Assembly: GCA_964481255.1 (NCBI GenBank)
Contig: CAYZTZ010000002.1
Coordinates: 1-64,000 of the forward strand
Direction of reading: 5' to 3'
Length of the DNA: 64,000 bases
From: UBA6911 sp964481255
GTDB taxonomy: Bacteria; Acidobacteriota; UBA6911
Made by a program: the position numbers and the translations under genes. Below are positions 28,101 through 36,855 of this stretch, one piece after another (positions within the stretch are counted from its first letter, which is position 1; every line of letters starts with the position of its first letter). Below the pieces are notes generated by a model. That model did no database searches. It was not told the origin of the DNA and was given only the letters and a program-made list of their open reading frames with translations.

Positions 28101-28247
28101 TTCTGCCTGCTGCTGACGCTTCTGGTGACTCCGGTCATCTATTCGCTCTTTGACGACGCGAAACTCCGGCTTCGCCGGCTTCTCGGAGCGGCCCGTCGAG
28201 CGGAGACCGCTCCGGAGGCTCCGCCCGCGGAGGAGACCGCCGGATAG
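25119..28247 (+). CDS. RND-family multidrug efflux permease (AcrB/MexB-like, HAE1)
   Basis: The 1042-residue inner-membrane proton antiporter exports hydrophobic compounds or lipids. It begins with the typical ISIRRPVFAFMM-like helix and LGLDLMPKTDYP. It has 12 predicted membrane segments in two halves, with two large periplasmic loops. Helix 4 carries the proton-relay acidic pair in GIVIDDAIVVLENI (residues about 400), and the family segment RLRPILMTTIAIVAGMLPIALG is near the C-terminus. Translation is probably coupled to the adaptor gene through the ATGA overlap. A 16-bp hairpin follows the gene. Confidence 0.95.
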   Translation: MKIADVSIRRPVFAFMMSCAIVVLGIASYNQLGLDLMPKTDYPMVGVRTSLPGASAEEVESQITKPIEEAVNTIAGIDELRSMSRQGFSMVMITFVLERDIEAAIQDVRDKVATIVNQFPRDTLAPVIMKNDPDADPILTVAVSGSRSQKEISQIVDKQIKQVLETVEDVGEVTFTGDRRREIQLLLNEDRMNAYGLTVDQVRNAVQRQNVEIPGGSFLAGPAEIALRTMGRIQNVEDFNNIIIAYSGGSVIRFRDIGRVLDTVEEPRSVSRLDGREAVSLSIRKQSGTNTVKVVDAVLERLERIKKTLPPDILVQTTRDQSVFIRRSFNEIQHHLILGGILASIVVFIFMRNVRSTLIAALAIPTSIIGTFTVMRALGFTLNNMTMLALSLATGIVIDDAIVVLENIFRYVEEKKVAPKIAASRATSEIGLAVMATTLSLVVIFLPMAFMTGMVGQYFYSFGIVSAFAFIISMFVSFTLTPALCSVWLRPVDARHRTSKSRGFYALIDRSYGAMLGWSLRHRPSIVLIAFAVVASAAILFPRVGKELVPDDDQSEYSVNIRLPQGTSFWRTDEYVRPIEEGLRKQPEVQTVFATVSAGTANFYVGLTPLEDRDISQQELIRRARAYVNRFTGARISVSGGTDISGTSTSSAGGRRGGPGMGTNRVQLQIQGPELQQLQTYATELLDRIRTIPGIVDANSNFEESSPELRVRIDRTRAADLGVSIDSLASNLRLLVGGDEVSKYKEGDDQFSVKLRLDEQFRNDPARMGELLVPGAGGRPVKVGEIATLTLEPGPANIDRYNRQRQVSLMAGLDGIPLQTAIDAIQKKADEMNLKPGYAVVLGGSARMLSQASGDFVMAVTLAVIFIYMVLASQFNSLIHPLTIMTAIPLSLPCGLFSLMLFGMTVNVYSAIGLMMLFGIVKKNSILQVDYTNTLIAQGMERNEAIVAANHVRLRPILMTTIAIVAGMLPIALGRGAGSLSRASMAVTIIGGQLFCLLLTLLVTPVIYSLFDDAKLRLRRLLGAARRAETAPEAPPAEETAG

Positions 28248-28277
28248 CTTCGCCCGCCCCCAATCCCTGAAATGTTG

Positions 28278-28318
28278 ATATCCCCGGAGCGGGACCCTAT
28301 GCCCCGTTCCGGGGATAT
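28278..28318 (+). terminator. Strong hairpin downstream of the RND operon
   Basis: A 16-bp stem (28278-28293 with 28303-28318, one G-T pair) with a 9-nt loop lies 30 bp after the pump stop codon. It is symmetric and has no long U-tract, so it may act as a terminator or an RNA 3'-end stabiliser. Confidence 0.6.
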
Positions 28319-28377
28319 TGAACCGGGGATAGCGTGAAAGCGCGACCTTGGCGACGGCTTAAGAATCGGGATCCGTG

Positions 28378-29379
28378 ATGCCCCTAAAGCTCATCCTCGC
28401 CCTGCCCGCTCTCTCCGTGGTTCTGGCATGGATCTCCTGCGTCGACCTTAGACCTCTTCAGGATCCCCAGACCCCCGAGGAGCTTCCCCCTGCGGCAAAA
28501 TCTCTGCTTAACGACAACACGCTTTTCGCGGTCTACGGGCGCGCGTTCAACATGGCTCCGGTCCTGGGACGCCTCGGAACCTACAGGGGCTTCAAAGATA
28601 TGGAACGAGACATCCGGCCGTGGATCCAGGGGATCAAGAAGAGGCACGGCAAGAGCGGCGTCATCCCCGCCGTTCACCTCATTTACGCGATGGCCTCCCC
28701 CTGCAAGCCCAAAGATGACTGCCTCCTCTACCTGGAAGGGAGGGTCCGCGACATCGCAGGCTCTTACATTGAGCCGGCCGCGAAACGCGGATGGATGGTG
28801 ATTCTGGACACTCAAATCGGCAGGTCCAACCCTGTCGATCAGGTGAAGCGCATGCTCGACAAGGGATACCTGAAGCATGAAAACGTCGCCGTGGCGCTCG
28901 ACCCCGAATTCCGCGTGCGCCGGGGGCAGACGACTCCGGGAGTACCCATCGGCACCATCCCTGCGTCCCAGATCAACGCGGTTCAGCAGCTGCTGGACGA
29001 CTACGTCCGGACGGAGAAGCTGTCGAACAAGAAGATACTGATTGTTCACCAGTTCGGCGACCCCAACATCGACGACGGAGTCCCTTTTATGATCGAAGAC
29101 AAGAAGAGCCTGAAAACCTTCGACAACGTGGACCTGGTCATCGACATGGACGGCCTTGGCAAACAGGCGATCAAGGTGGTCAAATACAACCGCATCACCG
29201 ACTCCGGCGTCTACCCCTTCATCCGATTCCGGGCGATCAAAATCTTTTTCCGAAACCGCTGGGAGAAGTATCGGCACTACGATAAGCCGCCCATGAACCT
29301 CGACCAGATATTCGGGATCCGGCCTGTCCCCGGCGGGGCCAGGATGGAGACGAAACCCGACATCGTCATCATCGCCTGA
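28378..29379 (+). CDS. Secreted or anchored protein of unknown function, possible TIM-barrel hydrolase-like
   Basis: The 333-residue protein starts with a hydrophobic signal (MPLKLILALPALSVVLAW) ending at Cys (ISC), so export or lipid anchoring is likely. The body has alternating beta/alpha patterns: GVIPAVHLIYAM, MVILDTQIGR, NVAVALDPEFRV, KILIVHQFG, NVDLVIDMDG. Acidic residues follow several beta strands, as in glycoside-hydrolase-like TIM barrels. It resembles uncharacterised secreted proteins I recall from Actinomycetota with the same 'LDPEW/F...INAVQ...LLIVHQF' order. No enzymatic activity is established. It follows the RND operon and converges on the NFACT gene. Confidence 0.6.
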   Translation: MPLKLILALPALSVVLAWISCVDLRPLQDPQTPEELPPAAKSLLNDNTLFAVYGRAFNMAPVLGRLGTYRGFKDMERDIRPWIQGIKKRHGKSGVIPAVHLIYAMASPCKPKDDCLLYLEGRVRDIAGSYIEPAAKRGWMVILDTQIGRSNPVDQVKRMLDKGYLKHENVAVALDPEFRVRRGQTTPGVPIGTIPASQINAVQQLLDDYVRTEKLSNKKILIVHQFGDPNIDDGVPFMIEDKKSLKTFDNVDLVIDMDGLGKQAIKVVKYNRITDSGVYPFIRFRAIKIFFRNRWEKYRHYDKPPMNLDQIFGIRPVPGGARMETKPDIVIIA

Positions 29380-29411
29380 TCCCGCATCGGGGAATCCGCC
29401 GTTTCCCCTCC

Positions 29412-29455
29412 GTAGCCGGGGGAGGGTTCCCGGGCATTGCCCGGAGGCGGGCTAC
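29412..29455. terminator. Hairpin structure between convergent genes
   Basis: GTAGCC (29412-29417) pairs with GGCTAC (29450-29455) and encloses a second hairpin CCGGGC-ATT-GCCCGG (29430-29444). It lies in the 88-bp gap between two convergent genes and probably serves as a bidirectional terminator. Confidence 0.5.
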
Positions 29456-29467
29456 ACCTAACGGTCT

Positions 29468-30952
29468 TCAATCGTCAAGCCTTGAGGAAAGAATATTCTC
29501 CAGGCGCCTGGGGTCGCGCCTCAACCGGATCGTCTTGCCGCGCCTGACATAGACGAGACCCGGCTTGGCGCCCTTGGGCTTTTTCACGTCCTTGATCGGC
29601 GCGACGTGCACGTCCGCGGAGGAGGCATTCTTCAGCCGGGAGAAATGGACAGCCAGTTCGCAGGCGTCCAGAAGCGACGCTGCGGGCGGATCCTGTCGGC
29701 CCTCGGTGCGCAACACCACATGGCTGCCGGGGTGGCCCTCGAGGTGAAAAAACAGGTCGTTGCCGCGCGCCAGGCGCGTGGTCAAGTAGTCGTTCCCTTC
29801 GTCGCTGCGCCCAACCCAGATCTCCAACCCGTCCTCCGTGCGGTACCGTTTGGGGAGAAGCCGGGCCGGAATCTCCCGCTTTTTTGCGGTTTTAAATACT
29901 GTTTTCTCCGGTTTTCTCTTAGGGGCCTGGCGGCGAAGGATCCGAAGGAGAGGGCGCCGCGACATCAGGTTTTCCATCGCCTCGACGTCACAGGGATCCT
30001 TCTCAAGGATGGTTTCCCATTCTCCCTCAATGCTGTCCAGTTCCGCACGGGCCGCTTCCAGTTCCTCGAGCTGCCGCCGGATCATTTCTCTTCCCCTGGA
30101 CTGCTTCTGATAGCGCGTGAAATAGCTTTCCATGTTTGCCGCGGGCGAGAGCCTCGGATCCAGGGGAATTTCGCGAAACTCGCCGGTCCGGTGATCCATC
30201 GCCACGGCCTTTGCGTCGCCTGCTTTGACGGTATGAAGGACGCTTTTGAGCAGCTCCCCCGTTTCCCTGAGATTTTCGGCCTTCCGCGCCTCTTCAAGGT
30301 CCTCCTGCAGATGGATATATTTGCGGTGCAGAAAGGAGCGTTCCCTTTGAACGGCCTGCCGGAACTTTCGTGTGATTGTCTCCGCCCTGCGTTTCCGCTC
30401 CAGCGGCCGATAGGTCGCCCCAATAGCCTCGAGATAATGCTCGTCCGGCGTCTCCTCCCAACGGTCGCCCCCTTCCGAGGGTGCCGCGCCCAGCGGATCC
30501 ATCCAGGCCCCCCCGATTTTCAGCTCGCGGCGCGTCTCCTCGAGCGGACGCATGCAGTGCAGCAGACGTCCTCCCGCGTCCAGCAGATAGACATTGCTTC
30601 GGGCTCCCAAAATGGAAAAGACGAACAGGAAAGACGCGGATCGTGTCTCGAAACGCAGGCGCATCCGACGGTCCGTCGCCGAATCCTCGACGCCGGTCAG
30701 GACGCTCCCTGTCAGGTGCGCGCGCACGTATTCGCAAAAGGAGTCGGTGCGGGCGTCCGGCCCCGGCGGGTCGGTCGGACATATTCGCGCGAATTCAGGG
30801 TGGACCGAGATCAGTAGGTGCGGGCACCCCGCCGCCTCCAGAGTCAGAACAAGCGAATGCTCGTCCTTGCGCGCGATGCGGCGGAGCTTCGCGCCGGTGA
30901 AGCTTTCTTGTATAACGCGGGCCGCGCGCCGCATCTCCCGCAAGCTCAGCAT
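29468..30952 (-). CDS. NFACT family protein (RqcH/Rqc2-like, fibronectin-binding-protein A type)
   Basis: In bacteria RqcH binds stalled 50S subunits carrying peptidyl-tRNA and adds C-terminal Ala tails for proteolysis. The 494-residue protein has the NFACT-N domain (1 to about 170), a helix-hairpin-helix and long coiled coil (about 200-330) and the NFACT-R domain. The latter shows EIWVGRSDEGNDYLTTRLA, DLFFHLEGHPGSHVVLR and the basic KDVKKPKGAKPGLVYVRRGKT. All are family signatures. An RqcH assignment assumes the tailing residues are conserved, which I cannot verify without alignment. It has no obvious operon partner. Confidence 0.88.
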   Translation of the reverse strand: MLSLREMRRAARVIQESFTGAKLRRIARKDEHSLVLTLEAAGCPHLLISVHPEFARICPTDPPGPDARTDSFCEYVRAHLTGSVLTGVEDSATDRRMRLRFETRSASFLFVFSILGARSNVYLLDAGGRLLHCMRPLEETRRELKIGGAWMDPLGAAPSEGGDRWEETPDEHYLEAIGATYRPLERKRRAETITRKFRQAVQRERSFLHRKYIHLQEDLEEARKAENLRETGELLKSVLHTVKAGDAKAVAMDHRTGEFREIPLDPRLSPAANMESYFTRYQKQSRGREMIRRQLEELEAARAELDSIEGEWETILEKDPCDVEAMENLMSRRPLLRILRRQAPKRKPEKTVFKTAKKREIPARLLPKRYRTEDGLEIWVGRSDEGNDYLTTRLARGNDLFFHLEGHPGSHVVLRTEGRQDPPAASLLDACELAVHFSRLKNASSADVHVAPIKDVKKPKGAKPGLVYVRRGKTIRLRRDPRRLENILSSRLDD

Positions 30953-31059
30953 CGCCCCCTCCTGATGACGCCGTCCGCGGCCAATGCCGTGGACCCGGCG
31001 GATAGAATAACACGCGCCGCGGACCCTGAGGCCTCTGGATAACGATCCGTCTTCATTCT

Positions 31060-32205
31060 ATGATGTCGCGCATGATTGCGCGCGCCGGAAGATGGAAACG
31101 GGTTCTTGCCGCGGCGCTCCTGCTTGCCGCCGCCTGGCTTTGGGACCCTATGAAAGACCTCGCCTATTCCGTGCGCCTCGCGCTTGTCCTGCAGCGGCAG
31201 GCGTCGGGCGCCACAGGGGAGGGCCTTGCCGTCCGGGAAATGAAGGTATGCCGCCCGTGGGGATCCGAAAACCGAGAGGCTCTGGTTTATTATCCCAGGG
31301 GCTCTTCCCCCCGGAAGGCCGTCATCCTTGTCGCCGGATTGAGTGAACTCGGCTGCTATCACCCGAGCCTGGTCGCTTTCTCAAGACAGTTGGCTCATAC
31401 CGGCGTGTATGTGATCACCCCGGACATTCGGGAATTTCGCGCCTTCAGGATCTCCGCGGAACCGATGGAGGAGGTCGTTTTCTGGTTCAACCAGATCGGG
31501 GCGCTGGAAGGAAGCCGCCGGATCGAAAAGACAGGTCTGGCGGGCATATCCTTTTCGGCGACTCTTGTCCTGATAGCCGCCGCCAGGTCGGATTTGCGCG
31601 ACAGGGTTTCCTTTGTGCTGGGCATCGGACCCTATTGCGACCTTTCCCGATGCGCCAGGGAGTGGTTCGCGACGGGGCCCGTGACCGCCGCCGGCGGGCG
31701 TTATCCCACTCGGTTCTACGCAAAATGGATCATCATGCTGGCGGCCCTCGACATGCTGCCGCACCCCGGAGACCGCCGGTCGCTCCATTCCGTTCTGGAA
31801 GCCCTTCTCCTGCAGAAAGAGGTCCCTTCCCCGGAACCCGGATTAACCGATGAAGGGAAGCGGTGGTACCGGCTGGCGACCATGCGCCAGGACCAGTCGG
31901 ATGACGAGCTCGTCGGTCGGATTGAGGAGCGCCTGGCCGCGAAGTTATACCATGAACTCGATCCCGTGAAATCCCTGCCGGACCTGCGATGCCCCGCCTT
32001 CTTCCTGCACGGCGCCTATGACGATCTGATCCCCCCGCGCGAAAGCCTGGATCTGCATCGGAGGATCCCCCGTTCCTTTGTCCTCATCAGCCCGTTTCTG
32101 ACTCATACTCACCCCTCCGACCGGAAGCTGCCTCTGGGGCGCAGGGCAACCGCGAGTCTGGAGGCGCTGATGTTTTGCTACCGGCTCGCCCGGGTGATAC
32201 ATTAG
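31060..32205 (+). CDS. Alpha/beta-fold hydrolase, membrane-anchored
   Basis: The 381-residue protein has an N-terminal hydrophobic anchor (residues 12-28). An alpha/beta hydrolase core follows: the oxyanion region ILVAGLSELG, the nucleophile elbow GISFSA (Ser near residue 170), an acid in HGAYDDLIPP near residue 320, and a histidine in LTHTHPSD. The triad order Ser-Asp-His and spacing fit esterases or peptidases of the fold. The substrate is unknown. A perfect hairpin (32222-32267) follows and the next gene is a mannose-1-phosphate guanylyltransferase on the same strand. Confidence 0.75.
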   Translation: MMSRMIARAGRWKRVLAAALLLAAAWLWDPMKDLAYSVRLALVLQRQASGATGEGLAVREMKVCRPWGSENREALVYYPRGSSPRKAVILVAGLSELGCYHPSLVAFSRQLAHTGVYVITPDIREFRAFRISAEPMEEVVFWFNQIGALEGSRRIEKTGLAGISFSATLVLIAAARSDLRDRVSFVLGIGPYCDLSRCAREWFATGPVTAAGGRYPTRFYAKWIIMLAALDMLPHPGDRRSLHSVLEALLLQKEVPSPEPGLTDEGKRWYRLATMRQDQSDDELVGRIEERLAAKLYHELDPVKSLPDLRCPAFFLHGAYDDLIPPRESLDLHRRIPRSFVLISPFLTHTHPSDRKLPLGRRATASLEALMFCYRLARVIH

Positions 32206-32221
32206 TAAACGCCGGGGATCG

Positions 32222-32267
32222 GATAACCGCCGTCGGCGAACGGAGTTCGCGGCCGACGCCGCTTATC
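32222..32267 (+). terminator. Hairpin downstream of the alpha/beta hydrolase gene
   Basis: GATAA...TTATC, CGTCGGC...GCCGACG and GAAC...GTTC pair in nested order around a GGA loop with short internal bulges, 17 bp after the stop. A terminator role is plausible; no U-tract is present. Confidence 0.5.
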
Positions 32268-32360
32268 GGAAATTCTGCCGCGCGAGGCGAAGCGGGCAGA
32301 CTCTTTTCCCATAGGAAAACGCGCTCGTCTCGATTACAATGAGCGCCTTTGGGTCAACGG

Positions 32361-33428
32361 ATGGGCTTGGGAATGGCGGCATTGTACGCGCTGGTCATGG
32401 CGGGAGGCCGGGGGGAGAGATTCTGGCCTCTGAGCACCCCGGATCATCCCAAACCGTTTCTACCGCTTCTCGGGGAGCGTTCGCTGCTCCAGGATACGGT
32501 TGAAAGGCTCCACCCCCTCGTGCCCGCCGAGAGAATATGGATCTCCATCGGAGCGGCCCACGAGGAAATCGCGCGGCGCCAGCTGTCCCGGTTGCCCGGT
32601 GAAAACTTCATCGTGGAGCCGGTGGGCCGCGACACATCCGCGTGCCTGGGGTTTTCCGCCCTTCATCTCGAGCAAAAGGATCCGGAGGGCATCATGCTCG
32701 CCCTGCCCGCGGATCATTTCGTCGGCGACGCGGAGGCCTTTCGGAATACGGTGCGCACCGGGCTTGAAAACCTGGAAGGGGCGACGGGCGTCGTGTTCGG
32801 CATCAGGCCCACGAGGGCGGACACCGGCTACGGCTACATCCTGGCGGAAAAGCCGGCCGCGCGCGCGGCCGCATGGCCCGTGGTCCGGTTCGTGGAAAAG
32901 CCCGACGCCGCGACCGCCGAAAGATACGTGGCCTCCGGGAACTATTTCTGGAACAGCGGCATGTTTCTCTGGAAAAACAGAACCCTCCTGGAGCTTTTCC
33001 GCAAACACATGCCGCAGACCCACGAGGGCCTGCGCGCGCTCCGGCCCCTGATCGGGAAGAAGGGGGCCGAGGAGGCGGTGCGCGGCATTTTTACCGCTTT
33101 GCCGCGCGTCTCCATTGATTTCGGGATCATGGAGAAAGCCTCGGGGTTCCGGCTCGTTCCGGCGGACTACCCGTGGGACGACATAGGAAATTGGATGTCT
33201 CTGGAGAGGGCCCTGCCGCGCGACGCCCGCGGGAACATCGCGCGGGGCCCGCACGTGGCGCTGGAGTCGAGCGGATGCATCCTCTACGCCCAGGAAGGCA
33301 CCGTGGCCGCCTTCGGCGTGAGGGACCTGGTGGTTATTCAGGCCCGCGGCAAAGTCCTTGTCTGCACCAAGGACAAGGCCGCGGACCTGAAGCGGCTGGT
33401 TGCGGCATTGGGCCCGGACAAGGGCTGA
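32361..33428 (+). CDS. Mannose-1-phosphate guanylyltransferase
   Basis: The enzyme makes GDP-mannose from GTP and mannose 1-phosphate. The 355-residue protein has the nucleotidyltransferase signature VMAGGRGERFWPLS at the N-terminus, the PKPFLPLLG lysine segment, ALPADHFVGD (metal-binding Asp region), TGYGYILAE, FVEKPDAATAERY, YFWNSGMFLW, and DYPWDDIGNW. These match the ManC/RfbM GMP domain without the extra isomerase domain of bifunctional forms. The product may feed the polysaccharide locus 13 kb downstream. The ATG at 32361 or 32373 can be the start. argG follows 14 bp later. Confidence 0.92.
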   Translation: MGLGMAALYALVMAGGRGERFWPLSTPDHPKPFLPLLGERSLLQDTVERLHPLVPAERIWISIGAAHEEIARRQLSRLPGENFIVEPVGRDTSACLGFSALHLEQKDPEGIMLALPADHFVGDAEAFRNTVRTGLENLEGATGVVFGIRPTRADTGYGYILAEKPAARAAAWPVVRFVEKPDAATAERYVASGNYFWNSGMFLWKNRTLLELFRKHMPQTHEGLRALRPLIGKKGAEEAVRGIFTALPRVSIDFGIMEKASGFRLVPADYPWDDIGNWMSLERALPRDARGNIARGPHVALESSGCILYAQEGTVAAFGVRDLVVIQARGKVLVCTKDKAADLKRLVAALGPDKG

Positions 33429-33442
33429 CGGGGGTTTCGGCG

Positions 33443-34686
<1,244 letters not shown>

Positions 34687-34702
<16 letters not shown>

Positions 34703-34824
34703 CGGTCAGCGGTCAGAAGTGAACTGTTGGCGGAAGGCATCGTTTCCATTGAGATTCCCGGAGAATCGGATCAACGCAGCATAGCGGCGGAATTCCATAC
34801 TATCCTCCAGCCGCTGACCGCTGA
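34687..34824. repeat. AGCGGTY element (locus C) between argG and bshC
   Basis: The left array is agcggtt, agcggtt, agcggtc, agcggtc, ag (34687-34716). The right array is the reverse complement, agccgct, gaccgct, ga (34809-34824). The 92-bp core lies between them. The left array forms the end of argG and the right array finishes 7 bp before the bshC start codon. The inverted arms share about 13 perfectly complementary bases and could fold into a hairpin in the transcript. Confidence 0.85.
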
Positions 34825-34831
34825 TGTTTAT

Positions 34832-36544
34832 ATGCCAACCTTTCAGGACATCCCTTTTCGCAGCATACCCCGTCAATCGGCGCTTTTTTTAAGCTATCTG
34901 GACCTTTCGCCCGCAGCCCTGCGCTTTTACGCGCATGCCCCCTCTCTGGAAAACCTGGCAAAGCAGTCTGCCGTCCTGTCGGCGGGGCCGCCATTCCCTC
35001 GATCCGAAATGGTCTCCATCCTTCGCAGACAGAACGAAAGCTACGCCTGCGAATCGCAAACGCTGCGCCACATCAGCGATCTGGAGCAACCGGAATGCGT
35101 CGCGGTCCTCACAGGCCAGCAGGTCGGCCTCTTCGGCGGACCCCTCTATACAATATACAAGGCTCTCACCGCCGTGGGCATCGCCCGCAGAATCAGAGGC
35201 ATGGGAATCCCCGCCGTGGCCGTCTTCTGGATGGAAACCGAAGACCACGACCTGGCGGAAGTTACGCGCCGTACCGTTTATGATTCCAGCTCCTCCCCTG
35301 AAGTCATGGACTACCGGGAAATCCTGTGGGCTGAAAAGGATTTCCCGCCGCGCCCTGTCGGGTCCATTCCGTTTCCAGGGAGCATCTCGAAGGCCGTCGA
35401 GGACTATATGGGACGCCTCCCGGACACCCTGTGGAAGCCGGGAGCCCGATTTCTCCTGGAATCGAGCTATAAGCCGGGAGCCACGTTCGCGCAGGCTTTC
35501 GCACGGCTCATGGCGCGCGTTCTCACCGGATCCGGCCTCATACTCTTCGATCCGCAGGACGCACAGGCCAAGCGGCTGGCGTCGACTGTTTTCCGGCGGG
35601 CCCTGCTTGAGGCCGATGCCGTTCGCGCCGCGCTTTTTCAAAGAAACCGCGAACTCGAATCCGCCGGCTTCCATCCACAGGCCGGCGTCCCCGAAAACTC
35701 CACGGTTCTTTTCCTGGTGGACGAGGGGGAAAGGCATGCCCTTGAAAGAAGGGGTTCGGGATTCGGAATAAAACACGGCGAGCGCCGCTTCAGTCTCGAG
35801 GAAATGGTGCGCCTCGCGGAACAGTCTCCGGAGAAATTCAGTCCCAACGTGTTCCTTCGACCTCTTGTCCAGGATTATCTCTTTCCGACGGCGGCTTATG
35901 TCGGGGGACCGTCGGAGCTGGCCTATTTCGCGCAGATCGAAGCTCTATACAGCCATTTCGGCCGGCCAATGCCCGCGATATGGCCGCGAAACAGTTTCAC
36001 GCTCCTGGGACCTGAAATCGTTTCCTGGATGGACCGGTTCCGCATCGACATCCGGGACTGCTTCCAGGGCAGAGAATCTCTGATGGAAAAGGCCGTTGAA
36101 AATTCGGGATTCTCCAGGGCCGTCGACCACGCCGAAAAACTGCGGCGTCGTCTGGACGAAGCCTTTTCGGAAATCCGTCCGGGGATTGAAGCGATCGATC
36201 CGCCCCTCGCGCAGGCTTTGGATACCGCCCGCCGAAAGGTATTGCACAACGCGCGGAGGCTCAAATCGAGGCTGGCCCGCCTGGAGGCGGCGCACGGCGT
36301 CTCCGTCCCGGGCGGCGTGGATGCGCTGCTGCACACCTGCTTCCCGAACGGGAACCCCCAGGAACGCGAGTTCAGCCTGCATCACTTTCTCGTCCGCCAC
36401 GGCCCGTCCATATTGGAAGTCCTCCGTTCGGCCACGGACGTCGGCAATTTCAACCACCGCGTGATTCGACTGGAGGAAAGCGGGGCCGAGGCCCGATATG
36501 GAACCCGCTCCGCCGGCGGCCCCTTCGCTTCTCTCCGGGAATGA
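34832..36544 (+). CDS. bshC: Bacillithiol biosynthesis cysteine-adding enzyme BshC
   Basis: BshC is the putative ligase that adds cysteine to GlcN-malate, the last step of bacillithiol synthesis. The protein has the family signature VLTGQQVGLFGGPLYTIYKA near residue 95, then FWMETEDHDLAE, LFDPQDAQAKRL, and PTAAYVGGPSELAYFAQ. A coiled-coil C-terminal half follows. Length is 570 residues against the usual 530-545. The frame is open from 34727, but the 35 residues before MPTFQDIPF come from the repeat element and are not family-like. No ribosome binding site precedes the ATG; the repeat arm occupies that place. bshA and bshB are not in the window. Confidence 0.93.
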   Translation: MPTFQDIPFRSIPRQSALFLSYLDLSPAALRFYAHAPSLENLAKQSAVLSAGPPFPRSEMVSILRRQNESYACESQTLRHISDLEQPECVAVLTGQQVGLFGGPLYTIYKALTAVGIARRIRGMGIPAVAVFWMETEDHDLAEVTRRTVYDSSSSPEVMDYREILWAEKDFPPRPVGSIPFPGSISKAVEDYMGRLPDTLWKPGARFLLESSYKPGATFAQAFARLMARVLTGSGLILFDPQDAQAKRLASTVFRRALLEADAVRAALFQRNRELESAGFHPQAGVPENSTVLFLVDEGERHALERRGSGFGIKHGERRFSLEEMVRLAEQSPEKFSPNVFLRPLVQDYLFPTAAYVGGPSELAYFAQIEALYSHFGRPMPAIWPRNSFTLLGPEIVSWMDRFRIDIRDCFQGRESLMEKAVENSGFSRAVDHAEKLRRRLDEAFSEIRPGIEAIDPPLAQALDTARRKVLHNARRLKSRLARLEAAHGVSVPGGVDALLHTCFPNGNPQEREFSLHHFLVRHGPSILEVLRSATDVGNFNHRVIRLEESGAEARYGTRSAGGPFASLRE

Positions 36545-36855
36545 TACGGACGTGAAGCCGAAGAACAGCGGTATGCTCTGTGCCCGCTATGGAAGGGGGC
36601 GTTTCGTATATACCGGCGATGCATGGTTTCGTTAACTTCCTGCGGGAGTCCCCGGGACGCTCCGGATTTTCGCCGACCTGATCAGCCCGGGACGCCGTTG
36701 ATCCGGAAACCATGAATCGGTGAGCCGCGCTTGTGCGCGCCGGCCCGCATGAGGTAAGGCGGTCCTGCGGCCGCGGCGCGTTTTCCGGTGGATTGCATCT
36801 TGGCGCCGCCGCGGGTCCAAGGGTACCATCAGGATCGCTTTCCAGGGAGTCTCGC
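36545..36855 (+). other. Intergenic region with inverted and direct repeats (311 bp)
   Basis: Upstream of the symporter gene a 9-bp inverted repeat (CATGGTTTC 36622-36630 with GAAACCATG 36706-36714) encloses two copies of CCCGGGACGC (36651-36660 and 36686-36695). This could fold into a leader structure. I recognise no riboswitch family. The ribosome binding site AGGGAG of the symporter is at the right end. Confidence 0.35.

Noticed and set aside
29606..30817. 403-codon plus-strand frame opposite the NFACT gene
   Set aside because: The minus-strand protein has clear NFACT-N and NFACT-R motifs. The opposite frame is a shadow without motifs.
33173..33442. 90-residue N-terminal extension of argG
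   Set aside because: It overlaps the end of the mannose-1-phosphate guanylyltransferase gene in another frame and does not resemble any ArgG N-terminus.
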